From Botryococcus braunii (Eukaryota > Chlorophyta > Trebouxiophyceae): a stretch of DNA of 64,000 nucleotides. The notes below the pieces were generated by a model that ran no database searches, had not been told where the DNA came from, and was given only the letters and a program-made list of their open reading frames with translations. Shown one piece after another: positions 20,741 to 31,340 of the stretch (position 1 is its first letter; every line of letters starts with the position of its first letter). The stretch spans positions 128,830 through 192,829 of the forward strand of contig MVGU01001144.1 in NCBI GenBank assembly GCA_002005505.1, given 5' to 3'. A program made the position numbers and the translations under genes.

Positions 20741-23700
20741 GAATCCAAAGTACAACTTTTTCTTTGATGACCACAACACAAACATGTACTACATGCTGTC
20801 CCTTCCCCTTCAAGAAAGATACGAGCACTCTTAACATTACTTACTAGTCTAGAACCACCGTTGTTAGCAGAACCAACCCTCTACCATAAGGTGCCAACCA
20901 CCTCAATTCACAAAGCTTGAATAACCAGAAGCGCGGGACTACAAATTAGCAGTCCCCAACCAACACTTCTATTGTTAAAACCACTATATAGTTTCCAGGT
21001 ACACTCCCGTACCTGCAAACAACATGCATATCATGCAACAAACTGCAATGCAATCCAATTCACATGAGTTCTACCATTGTACTCAACCAACCAGTAGAGA
21101 GCTCAGCGCCGACAACAAACAAGGCTGTCAGTACATACTTAAGTGTTTCCAAATACCTCCTCTCAAACCCTGGGGAGATGCACGGCACACACAGAGTGAC
21201 CAAATGTTCAAGGGCCAAAACACAAAAGATCCTCAGCAAGGTCCCAGCCAATAACCATGGCTGAGATAAATCATGAGGTTAAAACAACTTAAGAGATTCG
21301 AACCACGAATCGTCCGGAGTATCGACCAGTACCTCGATCAACAGAATTCACACTTCGACACGGAGTCTTAAGCCTAAACCGCGTGACTACCACTCGAACT
21401 CAAGTGGTAAAAACAACTTAGGAGATTCGAACCACGAATCGTCCGGAGTATCGAACAGTACCCCGATCAACAAAATTCACGATTCGACACGGAGTGTCAA
21501 GCTTAAAACCGCGTGACTACCACTTGAACTCACTCGAGTCGAACCGTAAAACCAGAAATCGACGTGCAGTCTCTCTCACTAACGTGTGAGAACTAGACCT
21601 AGCACGTTTTCTGTGCAGTAAGAGCTACAAGGCCTCCCTGAGCCATTCAGGACCAGGAGAACACTCAGTTCACACCAAATTGTCTAAGTATTTTCTAAAA
21701 AAAAATTATCTCAACCTTAATGCCACACTAAAAGACCTCTTTCCAAGTGTTTCTAGTGGCAATCTTGCACGCTGCGCACCAGCGCAACGATGTCTGAAAG
21801 CACTTAACCAGCCACAACCCCTTTCCAATTTTAACCAAAATCTTAACAACTCTACAGAAGATTGTAGAATTGAATTGACTACCCTGGAGGAAAAATTACA
21901 ATCCTTAACAATGTGCAGTATCTTCTCAACTAGATTTCACCTCAAAAGGTTGTCTGTCACACACACAAGAGTATTCCAGCCATCACACATCATGGCCCAT
22001 CCCCACCTCAATACTCCAATCAACATCATGTCTTATCTTGTCAGAAAATTGTCACAGGAAACACGGAAGTGACCAGCCTCTCATCAGAATGGTCCCCTTG
22101 CACCAATATTCCAACAAATACTCACCATTAAGGCAGCAACTGCTCTCAACAAGAACAGATGCCCCATCTTAACACATGCAATCGTAATCATCAGCATGAC
22201 CTGGCAATCCAACCATATGTAAATCTTCAGATCATGGTGCTAGTGTAAACATACACACAGGCACATCCCTCATGACATATGAGTTGATCGAAACATGCTG
22301 TCTCCAAGGAGTTTTAAGCAAGTACAGCTACTTGAGTCCTACCCCTGACTCTCAGCTACATGCCTAAACATCTAAACCAACCAAAAAACAAGACAGGAAA
22401 TATCTCATCCCTTTGTTTTCTTGGATTCCCAACCACAACATTAGGAGGATTAAATGCCTACTCCATACTAGGATACCTCAGTCCAATTTGGCATGAACTT
22501 CCCTCCTCTATGTTTAAACCTTTTGAACCAAAATGCACCATGGATGCTCTAACTCTGCTACCAACTGTTGAGCAAAATTTAAGCATTTCTTGTCATCCCC
22601 TTCCTCTTTTGTTTTTGATGTGAAGAGCACCCTCTTTCTACTGCAACCCATCCCATCACTGTGAATGTGTTCCAAGTGTTTTTATCACAACTCATGTACC
22701 CCAACAATTCTTTATCATCTAATCCAGATTTCACCCTTTATGTACCACAACCTGATGCAGTACTAACATTTACATCTTCCCCAGAACCCTCAAAGGAATA
22801 CCAGATTTCCACTACCCTGCTCAATTTTTCCTTCCCAAGTCTACTCTCTCTGGATCATGATCAGTCCCATAATCAACTTGAAATCCTCTGTACTTTCAAA
22901 ACTGATGGTGTAGAGCTTGAAGGATCTCACATCTCAACTTTCTGAGCCCCAGGTACACTTCTTTGCGTCTCCCAAAACTCCCCTCCCTCTTCCGGGCAAG
23001 AACCTGAGTCTTGGAAACCCACACGTTTACGCAACGATAACCTGAAACCTACTCACTCCAATATTTCTGCGCTAACCACTCTGATTTCCCCTTTCATAGA
23101 TCTGGGCACAAGGTTTGAAGACAATTGCCATTACCTTAAGCCATCATGGTAAAGCACTAATAATTTGGTGCAAAGCCAGTCTTCACCACCTAAACGCGTG
23201 ATCGCACCGATAACTTTTAAACTTCTCATGACCCAATTATGCATCAGCTTTGGCCCAAACACTCCCACATTTGGACAGCATACTCAGCTCACACACTTTT
23301 AGGCTCTAGTTGCTGCCATGCAATTTCTCATCCTCACTCAACCCTATATATCTTATCTTGATCAACAAGCCCCTCTGTTGATTAAGATATGCATGTGCTG
23401 CACTATCCTACAACACACACATGCAGATGAATGTGCACCAGAGACAATTCATACTAACTCTACACCCAATCTAGTATCATGTAACTCAGCCCATGTACAT
23501 ACATAACTTGCACATACTCATTATCACTGTCTCTTCGACGCCAAGTAGGCTCCTGCCAAGAGCCCCCTTTTCTTTTTCTTGGTTCAGGCTTAAATCCTAA
23601 CATCAATAGGACAAACCTACAGAAGAAACTGTAGACCGCCCGAGAGGATGTGCCCCCAATGACACCTCATCGTGGGGCCAGCTCCAGCAGGAGTTGCTTT

Positions 23701-24093
23701 GAGGTACTCAATGAGCCCGCAAGCCATCCTCTTCCCCTGCATCCTCAATCAATGCAACTCAAAATTAGTGTCATGCTCACTTTTACTCATGCCAGCCCAG
23801 TCAGACCAGCCATATTCCCTCCACTTCATTGCTTCACAATGCCAAAACTGACTCACGCTTTTAAGTGATTTACATACACTAAGGATTTTGAACTCCAATG
23901 TTCACTCAACAATGAACATGATATCAACAAAAACCCAGTCATCACATGCCTCTGATATAATAGCTTCAACAACTTCACAAGAAGCCACTCACTCCTCTTG
24001 CATGCAATCTCGCAACATCTTGATCTTCACACAGCACCAAATCACGCTCCCAAAGTACATCTGGTACCATGCACCGTGATGTGAATTATGTAA
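20741..24093. other. Unidentified interior of Copia E
   Basis: About 3.3 kb sits between the RT remnant and the leader. The plus strand is strongly poor in G and rich in A, C and T. Frames are short, on both strands, and no retroelement, Helitron or host motif is visible. It holds the two-unit tandem repeat at 21281-21540. It may be a decayed insertion or captured DNA that replaced gag-pol. No TSD pair could be found by eye. Confidence 0.5.
21281..21540. repeat. Two-unit tandem repeat (~129 bp) with tRNA-like B box
   Basis: Two adjacent, slightly diverged units start near 21281 and 21409 (AAAACAACTTA...GAGATTCGAACCACG...GAGTATCGA...CGACACGGAGT). On the minus strand each contains GGTTCGAATCTC, matching a Pol III B box. 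GAGTGGTAGTCACGC, A-box-like, lies between the units. It could derive from a tRNA-related SINE or be a minisatellite. Confidence 0.65.
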
Positions 24094-24577
24094 TCACCCT
24101 GGCTGAAACTCCACATCACCACACATCAATGATATCAAATGCAACTGCGCTCTTTCACGCCAACCAGCATTTTCACAACAACCACCCCTGAAGCAAGCAT
24201 ACAAACAACAACCCCATCTTTCAAATGACACATCATTTGGCTCGGCCACAATCAATGAGAAGGTGCATCCCCATTGCCACATGCACAACTCTCCAGGTTG
24301 CAAGCCGTATCCGATGTTGTCTAATGGAGCCAATTGTCGATGTAGCTCCATCCAGTCGTCTCAAACCCCGAGCCCGCTCGCCTGTTTTGCAGCTGCTCTC
24401 TCACTGTACTGCTGGCTACTAATCAGTAACCACTTGTCTTTCAGAGTGTATCTTTACCACTCTGACTCTATCTGCAGCCCCACTGACCGTACGGCCCCGC
24501 GTGGCTCTTTTCTCTCTAGTGTCTTCTATCAGGATGACGTCGTCGTCTTGCATGCAACGAGCGGTGGGCCCATGACC
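24094..24577 (-). other. E leader region and primer-binding site
   Basis: The PBS on the minus strand is GGTCATGGGCCCACCGC (24577-24561), two bases after the LTR, a variant of the shared anticodon-arm PBS. Downstream, a short frame MQDDDVILIEDTREKRATRG (ends near 24419) begins close to the PBS, and another open frame follows (24351-24094). Neither shows a known domain. They occupy the place where A and B carry the CxxC leader protein but lack that motif. Confidence 0.55.
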
Positions 24578-24579
24578 TT

Positions 24580-25627
24580 TGTAGTGTATTGAGTGGAGGC
24601 TGCCGTAACCGTCAGCGGTCCGTTTGCATGAAGAGAGACGTATCCCCTGTGAACACCACCAAGTACTCTCAATGTCTATATAGACCAGTGCTCGCACTGC
24701 CGTCTATATCTGCCGACTGCTCTCCGATCAGGACACCCTTGGCCCTTCAGCAGTCCCAGGAGTTTAATGGCTACTCCCAACCAATCGCTATAACCAGTGT
24801 GCAACTCGTCACACACAAATAGCCTTACTGTTCGCACAACAGTAACATACAAGCAATGCAGCTCCTGTATTGAAATGAATGTGACAGCAGTATATCAAGC
24901 AGTCCTTCAATACAGAGCAAACACTATTCAGCTTGGAGTTCGAAGCCCAGATGCATTCCACACCCCATCGAGACTCGTTACAAATGGTTTACGTATATTT
25001 ACCTGTGAACACCACCAAGTACTCTCAATGTCTATATAGACCAGTGCTCGCACTGCCGTCTATATCTGCCTGCACCCGAGCGTTACGATTTACTTGTGGG
25101 TTCATCAGTGTCCATAAAATATATCTAAACCACATAAAACACACACGCAACCTATCCACATATGTGTACGTACCGACTGCTCTCCGATCAGGACACCCTT
25201 GGCCCTTCAGCAGTCCCAGGAGTTTAATGGCTACTCAACGGCGGTAACGGGACAGTTCCTTTCGAGAGGCTGTACCGTACTGCATGGTCACATAAACAAC
25301 CCTGACACGGCCCTATGCCATCGTGTAGCCTTACAACTGTACCACAAATCCTGAACTTATACACGTGTACACGCTCACTGGAGTCTATTACTTGTGACAC
25401 ATCGTCACCAGTACAAGACCTGTACTGCATGGAGGTCTCTATATGATCAACCAAACTGATCACAATACATTAACCCTAGAAACGCAATCAGGCGCATCCT
25501 CTTTCTTGTACTCCACACGTGGAGAGGTTCTAGTTATACAATGTTTCCTAAAACCACATGTTAAACTGATAGTACCCTTGTACGTTTGCCATCACGTATC
25601 TATACGTACCTATCAGTTTACACAACA
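24580..25627 (-). repeat. E 5' LTR, internally deleted
   Basis: It matches the 3' LTR at both ends but is 1048 bp against 1500 bp. The stretch equivalent to 18966-19417 is missing, joining GGCTACTC to AACGGCGG. The deletion removes unspliced exons 1-2 and introns 1-2 but leaves intron 3, exon 4 and the spliced copy intact, so this copy probably could not give normal transcripts. Confidence 0.88.
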
Positions 25628-25632
25628 CAGAT

Positions 25633-25873
25633 CCCAGAATGGAAATTTCACTCCCTCTCTGTCCAGAGTCACTGGACATTTGACATTCGTGGTGACGACG
25701 CCACCGGTTTTCGTCATTGCGATGCACATCTCTCCACTGTGCGCAGTGGAGTTTGCTGGCTGGCTGGGTGATGCAATGATGGAGGAGCCAGACCCAGCTG
25801 ATCCAGACTCCGTTGCAGTGCGCTTACTTCTCGTTTTCATGATCACTTGTCTGCTTCTAGTTTTCATGATCAA
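25633..25873 (-). pseudogene. F gag N-terminus
   Basis: The minus-strand frame starts MIMKTRSRQVIMKTRSKRTA (a tandem repeat of MKTRS), then Ser-rich sequence and VTLDREGVKFPFWD. It continues across E at 18300 (LAYVAACG). The start is the first ATG of the frame. A Gag N-terminus rich in basic and Ser/Thr residues is also seen in C1 and C2. Confidence 0.8.
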
Positions 25874-26175
25874 GCCAGTTCTTCACTCCAAGCCTTAAAT
25901 GACTTCCCCTGGAAGCACTTCTTCCTAGCTCTGACACTGAGTTGATCAGTCCCAGAAGTACTTATGCTTTCCTAGCCCAGTTGCTATTGTACAACAATTC
26001 CTTCCAGCACTACAGAAGGAATAATTTTACGTGACTACCTCGATATGTTTGAACGGCCAGACCTCACTCGTCAGTGAAGCTCGCAGTCTCGAAGCAGTGT
26101 CCGAAACCCCCTTTCTCCCCGGAAATCTGTCGTGCGCCACTGCAAGCTCAGCTTGGAAAGCGTGGGCTCATAACC
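25874..26175 (-). other. F leader and primer-binding site
   Basis: The PBS GGTTATGAGCCCACGC lies at 26175-26160, immediately after the 5' LTR. The remaining 280 bases have no convincing ORF. No CxxC leader protein is seen in this family. Confidence 0.6.
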
Positions 26176-27054
26176 TCAAGCATTTCTGCTTGCGGCGTCA
26201 CCTGCAGTGATGGCACGACGGCAGCGTCAGTTCGTAGCCCGTGGGAAAAACCGTCCACGCTACAACGTTTCCAGGAACAGCACACAGCACTCTCCAACAG
26301 TAGAGGTTGGTCAAGGATACCAACATGCTTCGGACAAGTCTTACAAATGATGTTAACTGCTCTCACTCTTGCTAAAGACCACGTAACACTACGCCTTGCC
26401 TGATAGCAGAGTTCAGCACCAAAGAGGCCTTGCGATGTCTACTTTACGTCACTAGAATACAATAATAGTTCATCAGTAACTCAGCAAGGTCTCTTTGTGA
26501 TGTTTGTACAGTGAAACTATCTTACCGCCACAACGGTGGACTTCAACATAAGTCTCAATGAGGTCAAACATTCAGTGCGCTCTTGTCATGCACTCTCATC
26601 AATGCACACAGCAGTAATATCTAACTGGTCTGAATGTTTGAGCACAATCATATCTGGAACGACTTTGAGAATCCTAAACACACCTGCAGTGATGGCACGA
26701 CGGCAGCGTCAGTTCGTAGCCCGTGGGAAAAACCGTCCACGCTACAACGTTTCCAGGAACAGCACACAGCACTCTCCAACAGTAGAGGTTGGTCAAGGAT
26801 ACCAACATGCTTCGGACAAGTACCGAGCCGTTCCTGGGCTGCCCAGGGATGGCTCGGACTGCAGGGATCCTAAAGCACTACCATACGTAATGTCTATTGA
26901 GAACGCATATCGTACAAGTCACGTGTTATGTCATTGAGGTACGAGTATGATCTATACCGTTCATAAAGGGCTATAAAGGCTATAGTTTACACTGCTGTTG
27001 ATGGCATGTGACAGGGGATGTCACTAAGTACAGTATTGACCAATTCATTCAACA
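26176..27054 (-). repeat. F 5' LTR with doubled leader
   Basis: An 879-bp LTR of the same length as 12491-13369, with very few substitutions (for example CTCTCGTC against CTCTTGTC). It has the same arrangement of exon 1, donor, partial intron ending TTTGTAAG, exon 1 again, and GTGACGCC. Confidence 0.92.
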
Positions 27055-27059
27055 GAAAC

Positions 27060-27385
27060 GCGCTGTCCAGCAGGCTACTGGCCTTTTTCACGAGCATTAG
27101 GACATGCTCAGGATCCCTATCCACAGAATTTGGACCCTTATCCTACAGTAACATTCATGCACACATTTATTAACTCTAGATGCATGTTTTCCAGCCACTA
27201 AAGGCTGGAAGGTATTTACAGCCATAGACTAAATATCTCTCAATGCATTAATACTCATAAATTGATCGTTCCTAGCCCTTGTCTAGATGTCTTTACCTTG
27301 AGTTAACTGCTTGGTTAACTTACAGCTAATTATTACATGTGATTGTACTTTAATTAACATGACATAATGAAGTACAAAACCCAAC
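27060..27385 (-). repeat. B1 3' LTR, U3 part
   Basis: This U3 segment from TGTTGGGTTTTGTACTTC (27385) matches 47060-47370 and 32614-32960. The polypurine tract AAGGGGAAGAT (27396-27386) adjoins. Element F separates it from the rest of the LTR at 12490. Confidence 0.9.
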
Positions 27386-27439
27386 AATCTTCCCCTTGCT
27401 TCACATGTCAGTTAATTAAAAGCAGGTCATGACACACCC

Positions 27440-28376
27440 AATTTAGCCCTATGCTTCTCAAATGCAGCAGATGCCAGTGGTTTGGTAAACATATCTGCTA
27501 CATTTTCAGATGTAGCAACATAGACAGGGTCAATCTGCCCCCAAGCCACTTTCTCACGTGCATAATGATAGCTGATGCTGATATGCTTGTGAACTTTGAC
27601 ACTATGTGATTTTTCAAGTGCTATATAGCCCCTTGATTGTCACAGAATAGCTTGACAGTCTTCACTGTGACTCCAAGCTCTTCGAGCATACCACCCATCC
27701 ACATTACCTCCTTTACTGCCGCAGCAGTCGCAACAAATTCAGCTTCCACAGTAGATGTAGACACTGAAGATTGCTTCTTGCTGCACCAAGACACTGCTGA
27801 CCCGTTTAGAAGAAGAACAAACCCTGTGGTTGATTTTCTCCCATCCAAGTCACCAGCAAAACCTGCATCCACGTATCCCGCCAACTCATTGTCACCCGAG
27901 TTAGTGTACGTTATGCCCATTTTCTTAGTGCAATTTAAGTACCTCAGTACTCTTATAGCACCATTCCAATGCGCTGTCGTAGGTTGCCCCCTGAACCGAC
28001 TCAAAACCCCCACAGTCTGAGCTATGTCAGGCCTAGTTGTGGTAGCTAGGTATTGTAGTGATCCCACGAGCTCCAGATACCTGTGACCCTCTGGCAATGG
28101 TGTGCCTGCTCCTACCTGCTCACCACCAGCCCCCAAGGGTGGCTCTGGATTTTGTGAAGTGACAAACCCATGCGCCATTGGAGTATCAACATCCCTGCCT
28201 TGTGCAAGAAGTCCATACTCCTCCACCAGTCTCTCAATTGGTAACACGTTAGTCATCTTGAGGCTCCCAGTGGTCTCATCTTTGGTGATTTCACATCCCA
28301 GAAATGATTTAATCTCACCAAGATCATGAATAGAGAAAATACCAGTGAGCTTAGATTTGACTTGCTCAATGGTTTC
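27440..28376 (-). pseudogene. B1 RT end and RNase H
   Basis: The minus strand encodes the RT C-terminus (SIHDLGEIKSFLGCEITKDE, VDTPMAHGFVTS, HRYLELVGSLQYLATTTRPD) and RNase H (GYVDAGFAGDLDGRKSTTGF, SVSTSTVEAEFVATA, DNQGAI). After a frameshift near 27620 it continues with HYAREKVAWGQIDPVYVATS and ends ENVADMFTKPLASAAFEKHR. It begins in mid RT because C2 inserted at 28377, and the upstream part was later deleted. Confidence 0.88.
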
Positions 28377-29064
28377 TGTTGAGTTCTGAACATTACTAGT
28401 GAATGCCTTGTGCTTTAAGTGATCTTCATGTCTGCTCTATTAGGATATGGGTCCATTGAGAACATAAGGTACCTTAAGACACGGTAGATTGTGGACGCCT
28501 TCGAACATAAGGTACAATCTGATCTAGATTACACGTTTGTCGAGTGAACTCTTAAGGCTGCCCCACCGTTGTGAATGCCAACTGGTTGTGAAAGATGCTG
28601 GGCATTTCCAGATGCTAGTCTTGTCCAACAGTTGTGCATGATACTCAGCAGTCGTACGGACTGCAGCTGGAGTAACTTCGTATACTGACGACCTGTCTGC
28701 CTCGTACAGGTGCGTGCGGCAGTGTGTGTTGTGTCATTGTTGCTATTGTGAGAGTGAACAAGCTTAGTGTACCCTGTAGTCACTCAAACAGACAAGGGAC
28801 AGTGACTTCAGGAAGTATAGGCATGTACTTGAACGTAGCCGTCTAGAGCCTTATCTAGTAATTGCTTGGTCGGTGCTTGTGTACAAGACAATGATGTAAC
28901 GGAACTGGTTGTGAAAGATGCTGGGCATTTCCAGATGCTAGTCTTGTCCAACAGTTGTGCATGATACTCAGCAGACAGTCGTACGGACTGCAGCTGGAGT
29001 AACTTCGAATACTGACGACCTGTCTGCCTCGTACAGGATACACCAATGCCCATAACCTTTTACA
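28377..29064 (+). repeat. C2 5' LTR with doubled leader
   Basis: A 688-bp LTR, TGTTGAGTTCTGAAC to CCTTTTACA. Exon 1 (about 28580-28709) ends CGTACAG and is followed by donor GTGCGTGCGG and 193 nt of intron ending GATGTAACGG. The second exon 1 copy (28903-29036) continues into GATACACCAATGCCC (29037-29064), which is not present after the first copy. Short CATAAGGTAC motifs sit in U3. Confidence 0.88.
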
Positions 29065-29080
29065 GGTTATGGGCCCACGC
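29065..29080 (+). promoter_or_regulatory. C2 primer-binding site in LTR/PBS hairpin
   Basis: GGTTATGGGCCCACGC follows the LTR directly. The LTR end CCCATAACC (29049-29057) is perfectly complementary to the first nine PBS bases across a 7-nt loop, so in RNA the PBS can be hidden in a hairpin. Confidence 0.8.
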
Positions 29081-29468
29081 CCTTCCAGCTGAGCCAAGGG
29101 CAGACAGGAGTGCATGTCATCATCGGATGCATCTGTACCGGGCTTTCCACGGACTCGCCTGACGGCAAGAAGAGGAAACAAAGGAACAACTGAGTATTCA
29201 CTCAGAAGGCCTGCCTACAGAGTCTTTAATCTCTTGGGAGGTTTCTATCGTGAATTTCGCACCTGAGTTTATCACCCGTCGTCGTTATCGTGAGACCGTC
29301 AGTAGGTCCGGGTGGTCAGGTGATTGAATTGCTGAAGAACATTTTGCATATTAAGCTACACAAGTTTACATGCTAGACCTCGAAAGGGTGGAATACTTGG
29401 AAGTGCTGTGGTGTAAGCCGAAAGGTTATGCTTAATCAGCTGTGTCAGGCTGAACGCTGTGAGAGGAA

Positions 29469-31340
29469 GTGAAGTGTATGACCAGACCTCAAACTCGTTC
29501 TCAAAGCAAGGTTGCTGGAAATTATCCCAGCAGTCCAGGGACTACGGCAACACCAGCAAGAGACAGCACCGCCTCCTCAGGAGCTGGACAGTCAGGACAG
29601 ACCACTGGAGGCATTGCAGCCAGCTCGTATGCATACACGATGAACTCCTCCAATCCCAAGATGTCTACGCAGCTGAAGGCTGATCGCACTAATTTCAGGG
29701 CCTGGCGTGAAGAGCTGGAGTCCTGCGCAATGCAAAAGGGAGCCATGGGAGCGTTGGAGACACCCATGCCTAAGTGTTATATTTTAAAAGAGAGACGTGT
29801 GCCTTTCCCTCAGGAGAGTAATAGTGGCCAGACCAGCTCTGATCAAAAGGCGGGAACAATCCTTAGAATGAGTAATAGGTGGCAGAACCTAGAAGTTCTG
29901 CCAGGACCAATCTAGACCGATTTCATTTAGATTAGAGAGAATGAGGTAATCTGACACGGTTTGCTAGAAAGGATATATGTCGCCGGCTCGAAGGAACAAG
30001 GCACTTGATTGGGACTATAAAGGCACTTCGGGTGTTTGTCTCTTGACAGTTGCCAGTCAAGTCATCACACACAGTCGCCACTGCTTGTTTCTCGACATAC
30101 AACAAGAGTGCCGCCGGACTAAACACCCTCGTGCCGGGTCATACAGGTAAACTGATGTTATAACACTGAATGCACGTGAACAATGGATTAGGAAGAGGTC
30201 TAGATAATGTGCATTAAGAGAGTGCTAATGTTTTAGCTCATCGAACACTGGCAATACAGACTATCGGTAGTTACGTAGATGGAGTAGTTTGAATTACTGA
30301 GTGATGAGAGAGAACAGTAAGCATTGTAAAGACTTGATTGGGACTATAAAGGCACTTCGGGTGTTTGTCTCTTAACAGTTGCCAGTCAAGTCATCACACA
30401 CAGTCGCCACTGCTTGTTTCTCGACGTACAACAAGAGTGCCGCCGGACTAAACACCCTCGTGCCGGGTCATACAGGAAACGCCAAGCTCATAAGTTTACA
30501 CTAAGACTGCAGAGAACGCAGCAGTACAACATTTCATTTTGCAGTCTGTCCCACCCATGTGTACAGCGGGGGAGCGCTTTTGACTTCATTCAGTGGATGG
30601 CAGACCGCTGCACTGGAGGGAAGGACAGGGAAATAAACGAGAAGTGGATCAGGGTGCTCAAACAAGGCATGGTGAAGGGAGAGACAGTGCAAGAATGGTG
30701 CCACCGAGTCATCAGTATTGCCGCCTCCCTGGAAGCCAATAACCATCAGCTGGGCGACCGCCAGATCTGCAAGTATATGTATAAGGGGCTACCTGCAGTC
30801 TTGCAGAACGACGCTTGGGCGATTACCTCCGCCAAGTCAGACCCCTACAACATGCTGGAGACGATCCTCACTGCCATTGAGAACTTGGAGTACCAGGATA
30901 TCCCGTTGGCAGAGTCAGTGCACGTCACAGCATCAGCTGCAGCAGTTGTGGCGGCAGCAGCAGCAGCCGTGCCAGCTCAGGGTGGAATCCCTGGGCCTCC
31001 TCAAGGCGCTGGAGCTGCACCGGGCGCTGGAGCTGCACCCAGAGTGGGAGCTGGAGACGTGCTGATGGTCAGGCCTCCTATGGCCCTTCTGTTCACAACG
31101 CTGGAGGCAGGGGGCGAGGGTCTGGACGTGGCAGGAGGCCAAAGGAGGAAATGGCGTGTCGCTTCTGCAACAGGACGGGACATTTATGGAGGGAGTGCCT
31201 GGATCTGAAGAGGCTGCAAGCCCTACATTGCACAATGCAAGCTGCAAGTGCGGGCCCGGCTGCGTGGTGGGGCCCTGGAGCTCCTCAGCAACAAGCCAGC
31301 TGGTGGGATGCTGGTTAATCCAGAGGAGGCCCTCCCGTGT
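29469..31340 (+). pseudogene. C2 gag, interrupted by solo LTR H
   Basis: The N-terminal part (29469-29772) reads MKCMTRPQTRSQSKVAGNYP, then DRTNFRAWREELESC up to LETPMPK. After H it continues at 30506 (TAENAAVQHFILQSVP) and through 30590-31200 with FIQWMADRCTGGKDREINEK and an Ala/Gly-rich stretch. The knuckle CRFCNRTGHLWREC is canonical CX2CX4HX4C (about 31152-31193). Frame changes occur near 30560 and 31080. It is paralogous to the intact C1 gag at 37492. Confidence 0.85.
29775..30500 (+). repeat. Solo LTR, family H
   Basis: A 726-bp LTR (TGTTATATTTTAAAAG to AAGTTTACA) is flanked by CTAAG (29770-29774 and 30501-30505). It has the same doubled-leader layout: exon 1 (30003-30146), donor GTAAACTGATG, 185 nt of intron ending CATTGTAAAG, exon 1 again (30332-30475), then GAAACGCCAAGC (30476-30500). 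A TATAAA lies inside exon 1. No other copy of this family is seen in the window. Confidence 0.88.

Larger units (their letters stand above)
18306..25627 (-). mobile_element. Copia E, inserted in F gag
   Basis: The ends TGTTGTGTAAACTG (25627) and CACTACA (18306) are flanked by CAGAT (18301-18305 and 25628-25632). Removing the element joins LDREGVKFPFWD to LAYVAACGLKRC, restoring a Gag motif seen in C1 (VMLDDGGRNFEFWYEALEAC). Internally only a leader near the 5' LTR and an RT/RNase H remnant near the 3' LTR are recognisable. About 3.3 kb between them is unidentified. Confidence 0.92.
12491..27054 (-). mobile_element. Copia F, inserted in B1 3' LTR
   Basis: A complete Ty1/copia element in minus orientation with two 879-bp LTRs that differ at only a few bases, TSD GAAAC, PBS at 26175-26160 and polypurine tract GTCAAGGGGAAG at 13381-13370. 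Its gag is split by Copia E at the pair of CAGAT duplications. Order on the minus strand: LTR, PBS, leader, gag, protease, integrase, RT, RNase H, LTR. The young LTRs contrast with several frameshifts and two stops in pol. Confidence 0.92.

Noticed and set aside
21281..21540. CRISPR-like repeat array
   Set aside because: Only two long units without spacers of constant size, in a eukaryotic transposon context.
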